Of a stretch of DNA of 64,000 nt, positions 32,499 to 42,436 are shown piece by piece. A program made the translations under genes and the position numbers. The notes under the pieces are model-generated. The model was not told the DNA's origin. It saw nothing but the letters and a program-made list of their open reading frames with translations, and made no database searches. Origin of the DNA: Aphrocallistes beatrix (Eukaryota; Porifera; Hexactinellida; Sceptrulophora; Aphrocallistidae); the NCBI GenBank assembly GCA_963281255.1, contig OY725500.1, forward strand, positions 992,001-1,056,000, written 5' to 3'. Numbering within the stretch: position 1 is the stretch's first letter; each line of letters opens with the position of its first letter.

Positions 32499-33879
32499 TT
32501 AATATGCTCCCAAACTGAAGTGATGTGCCACACCCTCTAAGTATTCTTTCTTTTTACGGTCTTCGTCATATTTGTGCCATACGAAATCAATGAAAGCTTG
32601 TTCGCTTGCCTGACAGTACTTTCGCTTGGTCGGCGCTTCACCTGCTCGAAACCTAGCCTGCCGCACTTCCACTAGGCCCTGCTCGCGCTTGAGAGCAGCA
32701 ATGAACTTCCATAGTGTGGAATGGTGGCACCCGATAGTACAGTTGAAGCTACGGTGCCATGCTTCCATAGCGTTTGTAATCCGGTGTATCCCGAAGGGCT
32801 TTTCATAGTAGCTCCACATATCAATAGAGAATGTTGGCCAATAGTAGTAGCCGTTTGGGAGTTTGCGTCCGACATAGGTATTCCGAAAGTAGTCGAGTAG
32901 TTTGGCTGCTTTGGCATAGGGTTGAAGCAAGCCTGCAACATGTCCAAATAGGGCGTCTACATCATTTTGGAGTACGAAAGCAAGAGAGGGTATCTGCCGG
33001 ATACGCATAGCTAGGTCTTCATTATTGATATAATCATCCTGAAGTCCCACAGCCTGTACCATGCGCCAGACATTCTGCTTAAGGTGGAAAAAAGAGCACG
33101 TAATTATTGTGTGAGGCCAGGTCAGCTTAAAGCTGTTAATCGCAGCCTCCTCGAAGTCCATCAGGATGCGCCGGGGCTGAGTATTGTGACAAAGTATGCG
33201 GATTTGCTCCCACATCCTCCATCCTTGGCAAGATCAGGTCCTTCCTGGAGTCCATGCACCACGTACACCTGTGCGAAGAGGGGAGGCGGTGTCTGGAAGG
33301 TTCCATCAGCTAGCCAGCATCTGGAAGATTGCAGTATATCGAGGTTGGTTTGTGTCCTGAATATGAGGAACCGCTGTGCACCGGCTCCACTATCGTAGAG
33401 GAGGAACTGTTCTCCTTTGGCCGTCTTCTGGTATTCATCTGGTAATACTAGTTCGTCCAGGGTGGCGGGTTGCACTGGAGCTGCAAGAGTACGAGCACGC
33501 TCACGCTGTACTATTCGCTTCAAACTGTTCAGATTTAGCCGCTTGGTAACAGTGCCCTCTGATATTGTTTGAATACTCTCGCTCACAATGTGGTGTGAAG
33601 AATCCTGTGAATCCCGTGCTCTCCTCTTGATGCCAGCCTTCATCTCACGGCAACTCACATCCTGCTTACTAGGCTCATGAGTGTGCTCATTCGTACGCTT
33701 TACTACTTTCATGCCCTTGGTGTGAATTCTTGCTTTGCAAATTCCCCTCCGTTCACAAAGCCAATGTATAACATCGCTCTTCTCTGCAACCCATATATAT
33801 ATCCTCCCTCTAATAATTTCTGTCCTCCTCTCTGAGACTCGATCAGGCTAAACGGTTGCTGATTAAGATCTTCTGCCAT
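32499..33879 (-). mobile_element. MULE transposase gene, frame-broken, with DDE residues retained
   Basis: Three overlapping minus-strand stretches encode one Mutator-like transposase. 33709-33879 begins MAEDLNQQPFSLIES and has a degenerate FLYWCH-like finger (LLEGGYIYGLQRR). 33161-33712 carries RFLIFRTQTNLDILQSS and WLADGTFQTPPPLFAQVYVV (first catalytic Asp). 32499-33215 carries RRILMDFEEAAINSF (second Asp), IITCSFFHLKQNVWR (the CxxH-like signature) and ITNAMEAWHRSFN (catalytic Glu). The stretches are in different frames, so the gene is inactive, but decay is light. It is likely the intact-length parent type of the deletion derivative next to it. Confidence 0.9.
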
Positions 33880-33947
33880 ATTAAATGAAAAGTTCTTCTT
33901 GATGTGTAAATATTTAGACTGGAAATGATCGAACCTCTCTCTATATA

Positions 33948-34531
33948 TAGGGTGTCTCAAAAGTTCTGCAACAACCAATTTTACTTTGTTAATTTGACTA
34001 AGATCACTTGGTTTTAGTCCAAATTAGCCTCCATAAATGAAATCTAGCACCCTTCTTGCATAGAAATGAGCTCAACTCATTACGCAAAAGACATTTCTTA
34101 TAAAATTTTAAATAATTACATACCATTGACTACAAAATTTGGAACTAAAAAGTTTGAAGATCTCAATTTTTCTGATGAAATATTACATAAATCACTTCTA
34201 TATTCTGTAATTGATTCATAATACTAATATAATATTATTACTTTTGATTTATGCAACAGAAATATTCGATAAGATCGAGTATTTTTAAGTATAGCCGTAA
34301 AAAGTACCATGGATATGAGTTTTTTTATTAAGATAAAAAATATTCTTTATGAGACAACGATATATATAATCCATTATTGCAAATAAATTGAGAAAAGCAG
34401 GCCATTGGGAATGCAAAATAATTAAGATAATCCTCCCTATTTTTGATTAAAAAGAGGTATCGGATATTCGATCTATTTGTCTATGTATAATACATCAGCA
34501 AAATTTGTTGCAGAACTTTTGAGACACCCTG
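33948..34531. mobile_element. mariner-type MITE with AGGGTGTCTCAAAAG ends
   Basis: The terminal inverted repeats are AGGGTGTCTCAAAAGTTCTG and CAGAACTTTTGAGACACCCT, extending through GCAACAA/TTGTTGC, with TA on both sides. It has no transposase. It is inserted just upstream of the MULE transposase start. Confidence 0.88.
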
Positions 34532-34597
34532 TATATACTCTTTGCTTCCGGGTACAACAAGGTTACAACAACAATCCTACTATGGTACGATTTGCCG

Positions 34598-34612
34598 TGG
34601 TGCGAATTGTCG
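34598..34612. repeat. Right-hand MULE terminus motif
   Basis: GGTGCGAATTGTCGG is the inverted form of the CGACAATTCGCACC minisatellite unit. It marks the far end of the MULE composite. Confidence 0.6.
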
Positions 34613-34639
34613 GTATCCCATGGCGATGATGAACACAGT

Positions 34640-35290
34640 TTGGCCGAGGGTGTACTCTACATGTAAGTATATTTCAGTTCAGTTTAATAATACAAGAATT
34701 TTGGACTCAGATTTCCTCAAAACATCAAAATGAGAAAAGTCATGACTATAATTAAGCATTTCACCTATGAATATACGTACATAGGCATCGATATTGGGGA
34801 GCTATCACATAAATAAGGCTTAAATTCAGACATACATTAGAACTCGGATAAGACGTACCCTTTCGGGAAGGAATTATTAGTACGTACTATCCGTAAGTAC
34901 GTACTAACCGAGTTTGTACTACATAGAAATCTATTTATAGATGGATTTTGGTTCAGAGAAATGAGTATGTATTAAACCGAAGAACGTATTATCCTAGTAC
35001 TAACTGAGTTCTACTGTCCTTCCGAATGTCACTAATTTATGTATCAACTACACACTGCGAGCTAACCATACCCAGAGCAAAAAAAGGAATCCTGTGAGCA
35101 AAAGAATGGAATGAGCCCAAACGTTTACAGGAGGATTTGCTACATAAGAGAAATGAAAAAATCCAAGTATTATGCCATTTCCTTATAGAGCATAACTTAT
35201 AATTATATTTCAGCGAAGAAACTATGTCAAAATTATTGGTTTATATCAAACCTTCTTGACAGAGCGGGAAGCCACAGATATGTGTTAGAA
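34640..35290. repeat. Right copy of repeats shared with 22556-22682 / 23625-23650 and 30815-31006
   Basis: 34650-34800 matches the flanks of the mariner at 22683-23624. 34827-35290 matches the sequence left of the MULE at 30815-31006. It is interrupted by a MITE (34835-35016). Confidence 0.8.
34835..35016. mobile_element. pogo-like MITE with CAGTAGAACTCGG ends, copy 1
   Basis: It starts TA/CATTAGAACTCGGATAAGAC and ends GAGTTCTACTG. The empty site at 30815-31006 reads straight across. Its relative at 62483-62653 has cleaner ends. Internal TTAGTACGTACT motifs repeat. Confidence 0.85.
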
Positions 35291-35299
35291 TTTTGAAGT

Positions 35300-36650
35300 T
35301 GTAAATTTTTTGATCTTGTCAGTTGTCAGTTAGTAGAATCTCTCTACTTTTAAAAAATATAGTCGAACAAATACAGTTCAACCCCCACCCCCGCCATCTA
35401 GGGAATTTACTGCTTCTAATTTCTCCCAGATTTGATCATCATTAGTAACGCTATTCTGATTAAAATTTGCTTAGTAATATAACAGCTCTAGCTGATCCCA
35501 CTTGAATCCATATTTTTGATTATTTCACACATTTATAAGTAAAAACATTAGCTAGCAGAATTTCAAAAAATACTGGAAATTATCAATTCCATGCTAGTTC
35601 AATTAAGAGCTTACTCATGCAGCATTACATATGCACTATACAGTTGTTAGGGAATGGAACCATTTTACCGGTTATCTCAACAACACTACATAGTAGAATA
35701 ACAGCTTTGAGAGGACAGATTAAACATGGTCGCTAAACTACGAATGGTTCAGTACTTGTGATAGGATTCTGTCCTCCATTTGTTTTCAGAGGTTTCACTA
35801 TCTTCGTATGATGCACTCAAGTTAGGATATGAAAAGCCCCATTGAAGGGATGGGAGAGTTCCTCCACGTGTTCCTGTTCCTCCATTCCTGGGATGATCAC
35901 ACAATATTTCATGCTATGACGTATGCACTAATTGGTTAGAACAATTATGTTCACTTTCATGACTTTTAAATTAATTTTTTAACCCACATTATTATGGTAT
36001 TGTGTCTGATTTTCAACTAAAAATGTTTTTACTTTCCAGTAATTATTTGTACAATTGTAGAAATTATGATAAAGTCATATTATGATAAATGTATGCTTAC
36101 GTCATCATGAATCTAAACTATGTACCACTCTGTCAATAATTACTCGTACACTCAAAATTGGTTTTTTTTGACACCGGATTTTTTTGTCATCAACCTTGCA
36201 TAAATTGTTTTATTTAGAGTAATTTCAATAGTAATGTCATCAGTTTTTTTGCCGCCTAGAAAGTGTAATCAAATGGACAAAAAACCCCGATTTCGACTGT
36301 ATGGGCAATTACGTTGCCAATTATATAAAACTAGCGGGGCAATAGATAATATCTAAAAAGTGAGTTAATAAGAGACAGTGAACCAGGGAATATAAACAAG
36401 ATTTTGTCAACATATCAGAGCGGCTTATTGCATTATTCTGTTAGATAACACTCAATACATGTACAGCAGTTACCCATCTTCCCTAAGTTACCCGTCAAAG
36501 GAGGGACCCGAGGGGATTTGAATATGTCTTAACCTTATTAAAATATGCATTTGAGTGAAATTAATCCAACAGGTTTCTAAAACGAGGAGAAATAATATTT
36601 TAGTTTCTGACATCTAAAAGTTGATTCAAAGCATATGGTACGTTGTTCTT
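35300..36650. other. Intronic stretch, nothing recognised
   Basis: AT-rich sequence with no supported ORF or element. Confidence 0.5.
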
Positions 36651-36735
36651 CTAGATTAAATGATAAAACATCGAAAAAAACATTTATCTGATAAACTTCC
36701 TAGGGAACAAATCAGAAAAGAATGGAACTGCTCAC

Positions 36736-37054
36736 CTCTCGATTTTGTTCCGCTTCGTCACTTCCTCGTACTCGCGGGCCAGAGTGAGAACGTCCTTCTT
36801 GTAGGAGAGCTCCGCGCGCTCCCGCTCCGTGACATCCGTCCCCTGAATCAGGTACTCCTCGTCCTCGATGTCATCCACCAGCTCGTCCATCTTCCTCTTG
36901 CGCCGGTCCACGGCGTACTTGTGTCTGGCCTGCTTGCGGAGCTGCGGCAGTTGTTTCCGCCGCTCTTCCATCTCAGAATCGAGTCGGTTCTTCGCCTCTT
37001 CGTAGCCTTTACGGTAGGAACGATCCGACGGAGTTCGACTCGACATCTTATCAG
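36736..37054 (-). CDS. DHX16: DHX16 exon, N-terminal charged region (first exon visible with certainty)
   Basis: The exon encodes SRTPSDRSYRKGYEEAKNRL, PQLRKQARHKYAVDRRKRK, DELVDDIEDEEYLIQG, TERERAELSYKKDVLTLARE and YEEVTKRNKIE. This matches the family's KKAYEEAQKRL...PELRKKSRREYLAKRER...LADEEFLFG...ELKYKRRVRDLAREY. The donor is GAGAG/GTGAGC. The upstream boundary is less sure: an acceptor TGTTAG just above 37054 fits, as does GATAAG just before the ATG at 37046. In animal DHX16 about 200 residues, including a PWI-like domain, precede this point. Their exons are not identified here and may lie beyond the Rab cluster. Confidence 0.9.
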
Positions 37055-37149
37055 CTAACATTATTAACGAATTTAATTTAAAATTGATGCTAAAGTGATG
37101 CGGCCTCATCCATGATGAGTAAGCATATGAAAATTACTTGGAATAATTA

Positions 37150-37407
37150 CTAGTGTGGTATAGAACAGGCCAGCTGGTCATACGTGAAACAATTAAATAT
37201 TTCTGAATCAGCAGTATCCCTTAACTGCAAAGAGAAAGTTTCTCCTCTGGCCTCCATTTGGTGATGACAGATATCCAAACCAACTGTCATATCATCAGGT
37301 ACTTCTACTCCACCTTCTTTTAAACTTACTAATAGTATAGATTTACCCACACCAGAATCTCCAATCAAGCAAACTTTGAATGTAGGAGATGAGGAGCTAG
37401 ATGCCAT
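37150..37407 (-). pseudogene. Truncated Rab-like GTPase copy
   Basis: The first ~70 residues parallel the gene at 38235-38906: SPTFKVCLIGDSGVGKSILL (P-loop), LDICHHQMEARGETFSLQLR and then DTADSEIFNC in place of DTAGSERFSC. Homology then ends, leaving out the NKxD and SAL guanine-binding motifs, so it cannot bind GTP normally. The flanking sequence before the ATG (an ATAG/AATCCTGCATGG acceptor-like site) also resembles its neighbour. This points to a DNA-level tandem duplication rather than retroposition. Confidence 0.8.
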
Positions 37408-37607
37408 GCAGGATTCTATAAATGTATTATAAAAACCAGTTTACTCATTTAGACTAACACTGTACTCAACCTAGGATAAGAGTAAAACCCACAGCTCACT
37501 CTCACGGTACTAACCGAGTCGAGGAAAGTTGTTGATTGAACATGTAATATATCAGCCTCAGGCGTCTACAGTAAATGAAAATTGATTTATCTAGTTTAAA
37601 TCTAGAC

Positions 37608-37796
37608 GTTTACATGCATACCAACTTGAGCTATGATAAAAGCGGGACGCAACATTGAATTTCGCGGGACATAATAGAAAGTACTATGCATGGAATAAAA
37701 AAGCGGGTATAATAGGGAAATTTCATGTAAGAGCGGGATACTAGCGAAAATTAGCTCAATAGAAGAGTGAAAAAAGCGGAACGGCATGTAACATTG
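37608..37796. mobile_element. MITE-like repeat rich in AAGCGGGA, copy 1
   Basis: It shares its whole length with 49496-49703 in the opposite setting: AAGCGGGAC, GGGAAATTTCATGTAA, GAAAATTA(G/A)CTCAATAGAAG and CATGTAAC/ATGCATACCAAC ends. No target duplication is recognisable. Confidence 0.65.
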
Positions 37797-38234
37797 TGAA
37801 AAGAAACAGGCGAAGAGCTACTGGCTTAGCGTCAGAGGCTCCAGTCGCCGTATCCAGGAAACCGCTGGTATTCCAATGAATTTCATTACTTGAGAGTCAA
37901 ATATCTGGTTTTTAGGAGGTGTGATGAAATCGCGGCAAAAACTTTTTAGAACCTCCAGGGGGCGGTGAAGGAATTTAGCAGACCCGAAGCCGGGGCGGGG
38001 GCAGAGAGGCAAATTCGGAGAACTCCCTAAGCTTTTAACTCGCTCCCCCCTTGGACCTTCCTGGATCCTGATTGCTACGATTCGGTTATATACGGCATAT
38101 ATCAGAAAAGGAAAATCGTAAGTGTTATCTTGAAATACAAATAATTATTCACAACACTTGGTGCAAATGCACACGAACACAATTAGTTTAATATAAACAT
38201 AATATAAACAAATAAATTAAAAGAGGAAGCGACG

Positions 38235-38906
38235 TTAAAAACACCAGCCGCGCACCGCAGACCACCATGGCTGGCGATTTCTCTTAGGAGCTGGCATTGC
38301 TAGGTTCAAACTTGGGATCGAAAGGGTGGAATGGAAAGAATCAGGATCTACATCTGAGTTACAGGGACTTCCGAACTCGTCTGGAAATCTATAAACTAAC
38401 TCTTTCCCGACTTGATCGAAAAGAAATGAAACATTAACTCCGTTCAGAGCAGAGGTTTCGAAATAATCCCAACCATTGGACTGAGCGTAAGAGTGAGCAT
38501 TATCTTGTGTTACAGCTCGCTTGTTTTCCAAATCTGTCTTATTACCAACCAAATAATAAACAGAATCTGTATTCAATCCGTCTATGATCTGAAACCAAGT
38601 GGGAATTGACTCGAAACTCTCCTCCGAAGTGATATCATAAACAAAAAATAATAATTTTACGTTTCGAAGATAGTTCGGAGTTAAGCAACTAAATCTCTCC
38701 GAACCAGCAGTATCCCAGATCTGAAGACAAAATGTCTTTCCTCTGGCCTTCATCTGATGATAGCAGATATCTAGACTTAATGTAGCCGTAGGATCACCAA
38801 GTACCTTAACTCCGCCTTTTTTCAAACTTGCTAGTAACGTAGATTTCCCTACACCAGAATCTCCAATCAAGCAAACCTTGAATGTAGGAGATGATACGCT
38901 AGCCAT
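38235..38906 (-). CDS. Rab-like small GTPase (223 aa)
   Basis: It has the small-GTPase motifs FKVCLIGDSGVGKSTLLASL (G1), LQIWDTAGSERFSCL (G3), LVGNKTDLENKRAV (G4) and YFETSALNGVNV (G5), with Rab-family DICYHQMKARGKTFCLQIWD spacing. It is odd in that the catalytic Gln of WDTAGQE is Ser, which usually slows GTP hydrolysis. The C terminus ends GWCF instead of a CC/CXC geranylgeranylation motif. I take the ATG at 38906 because a good acceptor (TTTTATTTTACATTTCAG) lies 10 bp upstream, implying an intron in the 5' UTR; the longer ORF start would lie in that intron. The C-terminal 50 residues are Pro/Ser-rich. It could regulate vesicle traffic, but the exact Rab subfamily is unclear. Confidence 0.85.
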   Translation of the reverse strand: MASVSSPTFKVCLIGDSGVGKSTLLASLKKGGVKVLGDPTATLSLDICYHQMKARGKTFCLQIWDTAGSERFSCLTPNYLRNVKLLFFVYDITSEESFESIPTWFQIIDGLNTDSVYYLVGNKTDLENKRAVTQDNAHSYAQSNGWDYFETSALNGVNVSFLFDQVGKELVYRFPDEFGSPCNSDVDPDSFHSTLSIPSLNLAMPAPKRNRQPWWSAVRGWCF

Positions 38907-39316
38907 GCGAAAGATTCTGAAATGTAAAATAAAAGCAAATACATTCAAATTCTATTCCTAGATCGAGATATTGCACATAGTCGTTCTTTGTATAGGCTAC
39001 CGTTTAACGTCAAATCAGTTATTATGTAAATACCTGAAAATTTCAGGTATTATGCATAATAACTGATGAGAAATGCCTGGAATTTTCAGGTATTTTACAT
39101 AATGACTGAAATTTTCCAGGCATTTTGCACAAGTTATCTGAACTTAACTATCTCGAATGTGCGGTGTTTTTAATTTTAGACATTTACCACCTGAAGAAAA
39201 TTAATATCCCAGATCTACGAGACTTTTCAATGAAAAAAAGTACACTGTTGATTCAATGGTAGGGTTATGAACTCGTTATAAATGAATAATGTAACTTATA
39301 CTAAATAGGTTGATAC

Positions 39317-39692
39317 CAGGGTTGGGTTGTACAATTTTGTGAGTACTTGTACTTGTACTTAAGTACTTTGCTAAAATACTTAAAATTTTAAGTACTCTCC
39401 AAGTAAAAATACTTCCATTGTGGGGGCATTTTTTCACGTGGGGGCATTTTTTCATGCAACAGTCCTTTTATCTTTACAGGTGTGTAACTTGTGTTAATCT
39501 AAATAATTGAACCATAATTAGTATATCTAAATTTACATAAAATTGAAATTGGTAATAAATGTACTTTTGAATGTACTTGTACTTGTCCTTAAGTACTTTA
39601 AATTTCACTTGTACTTGTACTTGTACTTGAAAATTTTAGGAGTACTTGTACTTGTACTTAAGTACTTTCAAAAATACTTGAACCCAACCCTG
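39317..39692. mobile_element. hAT MITE, CAGGGTTGGGTT family, copy 1
   Basis: The terminal inverted repeats are CAGGGTTGGGTTGT and AACCCAACCCTG, flanked by exact 8-bp duplications GTTGATAC (39309-39316 and 39693-39700). Subterminal arms are (AGTACTTGTACTT)n repeats in mirror orientation. It is the same terminal family as the element at 59624-60003. Confidence 0.93.
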
Positions 39693-39894
39693 GTTGATAC
39701 AGGGTATCATACCGTAGTGGGTAAGGCTCATAATCATAACAGTAGAAAAGAGAAATTTACTGTTAATCTTTATTCTAAAGAGTAGCAAAAAAACGCAAAA
39801 AACGCAAAAAACGTGTTTGTCCGAATCGATTGAAGAATTGGTAAGTCATAGAGAAACGAAAATTGTACATGTAGGTGTCAAATGATGAATCTAC

Positions 39895-40900
39895 TACGGG
39901 CATTCAATAATTAGTCGTTATTATAGTATAATTTCCCAAAAACTAGTAATACAGTTAATATCAATGCTGCAATTTCTCGAAATACTGTCCTTGATGCTGT
40001 ATAACTAGTTTTATCCTTTTAATCCAATTAAAAAAAACTTTTTTGAAGTCTTCTCGTAGTATAGCTTTCATATACTGAAAAATCGCCGATCCGAGGTGAG
40101 CCTGACTTTTGAATTCCCTTCCTAACAGGTGTTTCTTCAGCTTAGGGAAGAGCCAAAAGCATGGAGCAAGGTCTGGTGGGTATGGAGGATGATCTAGCTC
40201 AGTGGTTCCCAACGGGGGCTCTACCGCCCCCCAGGGGGCGTTTGCTTGTCTCAGGGGGGCGCTGGAGAGGAAGGGGGGCGTTGTAGGGAGCGTTGAGAAG
40301 GGGGCACTGAATGAGAATTTGACACATGGACCATAAAAATATACAGTACATAACCTTGGGGTTCCGGAAGTCATGTCGAGGGATCATTGGTGGGTCCTGG
40401 CCTTTAGCTACCCATACTTTGTTAGCTTCCTTTGAAAAAGGCTCGCTATAACGTACCCAAGTCTCATCACCAGTCACGATCTCGAATAGTCTCCTGGAGT
40501 CGGTTCTATCGAAGACCCACCGAGCGCAGATTTTCCTAAATAGCAAATTGTCATGCACAATGGTATGAGCGGTTCCCGTTGAGACTGCATTAGCTATTCC
40601 CACCAATGAAATATGAGGGTTTTCTTCAAGTAATTCGGAAACCTCGAGGACACATTTATCAGTGGCGCCGGAAATCGGCCTCCTTGTTCTGGGCTTATCT
40701 TCTATCGGCCCAGTCAACTATCGTGGAATATGGAAGAGTTCTATCATTATAAACCTCCATCAAATCCTTGTGGATGTCGGTTGGAGTAACTTGGAGCAGT
40801 GTACGAGTCTTTACATAGGCTCGCTGCTTGATTTTGAAATCTGCTCTCTCGGAAGCCATAATAAATGCCAGTATATAAAAATGCCAAAATCATAATGGCC
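39895..40900 (-). mobile_element. mariner remnant inside Helitron H4
   Basis: Minus-strand transposase blocks are present: IVGDETWVRYSEPF-type VTGDETWVRYSEPFSKEANK (first Asp), LDHPPYPPDLAPCFWLFPKL (third catalytic region, with the Asp lost) and GQYFEKLQ at the end. The middle region around the second Asp is replaced by a GC-rich insertion (40199-~40320). The N-terminal part is frame-broken. The left end reads CGGGCATTCAATAATTAG; the right terminus is not clear. Confidence 0.85.
40199..40320. mobile_element. hAT-type fragment (CAGTGGTTCCCAAC) in the mariner
   Basis: CAGTGGTTCCCAACGGGGGC is a typical hAT (Charlie-like) terminus, followed by G- and C-rich stretches with GGGGGGCG motifs. The opposite end is not recognisable. 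It interrupts the mariner transposase. Confidence 0.6.
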
Positions 40901-41100
40901 ACTCCACTGTTGAATTCATGATTCACCGTATATGAATGATATTTTTTAGTAGTGAAGTATAAAACAATGAACCGTCTCTTTGATAGAACGCAGGGAGACT
41001 GCGGACAGTGTCCGCAAGCCCCGCAGCGCAAGCAAGCGAAGCGCGCTTGTTATATATTTAAATCAATTCAAAGGTGGTAAATGTTTCAGTAATTATATTA

Positions 41101-41181
41101 GTCATTATTACCCAGTATATTGAAAGAAATATACTTTTCCTGACCAGCAGTATCCCAATTTCGCAAAACAATTTTCAGACC
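41101..41181 (-). pseudogene. Rab-like relic (single G3 motif)
   Basis: The minus strand reads LKIVLRNWDTAGQEKYIS, matching the WDTAGQE motif of Rab proteins, with no other GTPase motif preserved nearby. It is a fourth, nearly erased copy in this cluster. Confidence 0.7.
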
Positions 41182-41471
41182 AGAAATTTTTAAAAAAGCT
41201 TTGTTTTGATCGAAAAATTCTTATTCTCCATCCTACTCAGTAATTATATGGCTTCCCAGTCTAAAATGAATTAACCGGAAATAAGTAAGCAACAACTCTG
41301 GGCTTAGTTAATCAAAATAATAGCAAAATAGCTAATTTATACTAAAAAAGTAAAAAAAGTAAAAGGTACCAACATCGACCACAATTATTCTCCTAAATAC
41401 AAATATGAATTATTTACAGAATAAACTACTTAGCCCAGGTATGAATTCTATTGCACGAATTAATCTACCTT

Positions 41472-42089
41472 TTAGCAGCAACACTTACGTTCTGTGTAGG
41501 AAGGACTTTCCAGTATAATAGATCTAGGAGCAGTTTTATCTATTTCATCGTCCACATTTATTTGACTGATCAATCCCTTTGCGATTTGATCAAAAAGGAA
41601 TAAAATGTTTTGTCCCTGTAGAGCAGAAGTTTCGAAATAATCCCAATCGTGAGAGCGAGCAAAAGTATGAGCTGTATTTTGTGTCACTTTGCGATTTTCG
41701 TGTAAATCCGCTTTATTTCCCACGAGTATAAAAATAGCATTCCGATGAACACAGTCCTTAGCCTGTAGAAACCAATTAGTGATTGATTGGAAGCTCGTGC
41801 AATCAGTTATATCATAAACTAGTAAAACTACTCTCGCACCTCGCATGGATAACTGAGCAATCGATTGAAACCTTTCCTGGCCAGCGGTATCCCAAATTTG
41901 TAGAGTGATACTCTTTCCTTGCATCTTGACGTTGTAAGGATAAATATCTTGGGCAACTGTAGCATTAGGAAACGCATTTTCAGGCACTTTATTTCCTCCC
42001 TGCCTTAAACATTCTATCATCATTGATTTTCCAGCATACGAATCTCCGAGTACACAAACTTTGAAAGAATGGGCTGGGAAAGATTCCAT
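41472..42089 (-). CDS. Rab-like small GTPase (205 aa, C-terminal CCC)
   Basis: Motifs are FKVCVLGDSYAGKSMMIECL (G1), LQIWDTAGQERFQSIAQLSM (G3, Gln kept), ILVGNKADLHENRKV (G4) and YFETSALQGQNI (G5). The end RKCCC provides a geranylgeranylation site, so membrane attachment is plausible. Length is normal for a Rab. P-loop position 4 is Tyr (GDSYAGKS). It shares THTFARSHDWDYFETSAL-type wording with the 38235 gene (SYAQSNGWDYFETSAL), showing they are local paralogues. The start ATG at 42089 is the only one fitting the family's N terminus. Subfamily is undetermined. Confidence 0.9.
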   Translation of the reverse strand: MESFPAHSFKVCVLGDSYAGKSMMIECLRQGGNKVPENAFPNATVAQDIYPYNVKMQGKSITLQIWDTAGQERFQSIAQLSMRGARVVLLVYDITDCTSFQSITNWFLQAKDCVHRNAIFILVGNKADLHENRKVTQNTAHTFARSHDWDYFETSALQGQNILFLFDQIAKGLISQINVDDEIDKTAPRSIILESPSYTERKCCC

Positions 42090-42436
42090 TATTTGATCTT
42101 TTAGTAAATAAAAGTTATAAATTAATCTTCAAGATTCAGAAACTGTCTAAGTAGTTAATAATTCTAATTTTTCGTCGGAGTACTATATATGCAATCAACT
42201 CTATAAAAAGTTAATGGATTTCGCCCCCTTAAATCTAAAATAGAATTTAAAAAATTCAGCACATTACATATCAGTTGTGCATACAGGTCTCAAGAGGCCC
42301 TTCAGGCCGGTCAACCTGCATTAAGGGTAGTAAAACACGCATTCGCGCTGAAATATGAATTTCTCGCAAATAGGTAAATCTGATAGTCATAAGCTGATAT
42401 ATTTCATTATAATCAGCTCGAACTGTTTACTATATA

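Larger units (their letters stand above)
39783..41049 (+). mobile_element. Helitron copy H4 hosting a mariner
   Basis: The left part (from GTGTTTGTCCGAATCGATTG at about 39812) matches the 5' subterminal region of H1 and H2. The right end is GCGGACAGTGTCCGC...GCAAGCGAAGCGCGCTTG followed by T at 41050. The outermost 5' TC end is not clear. A mariner (about 39895-40900) lies inside. Confidence 0.7.

Noticed and set aside
38907-38948. Longer start for the Rab-like gene
   Set aside because: The extension crosses a strong acceptor (TTTACATTTCAG) and does not match the paralogues.
39053-39125. Second hammerhead motif (CTGATGAG)
   Set aside because: No stem II and GAAA follow; it lies in AT-rich TTTTCAGGTATT repeats.
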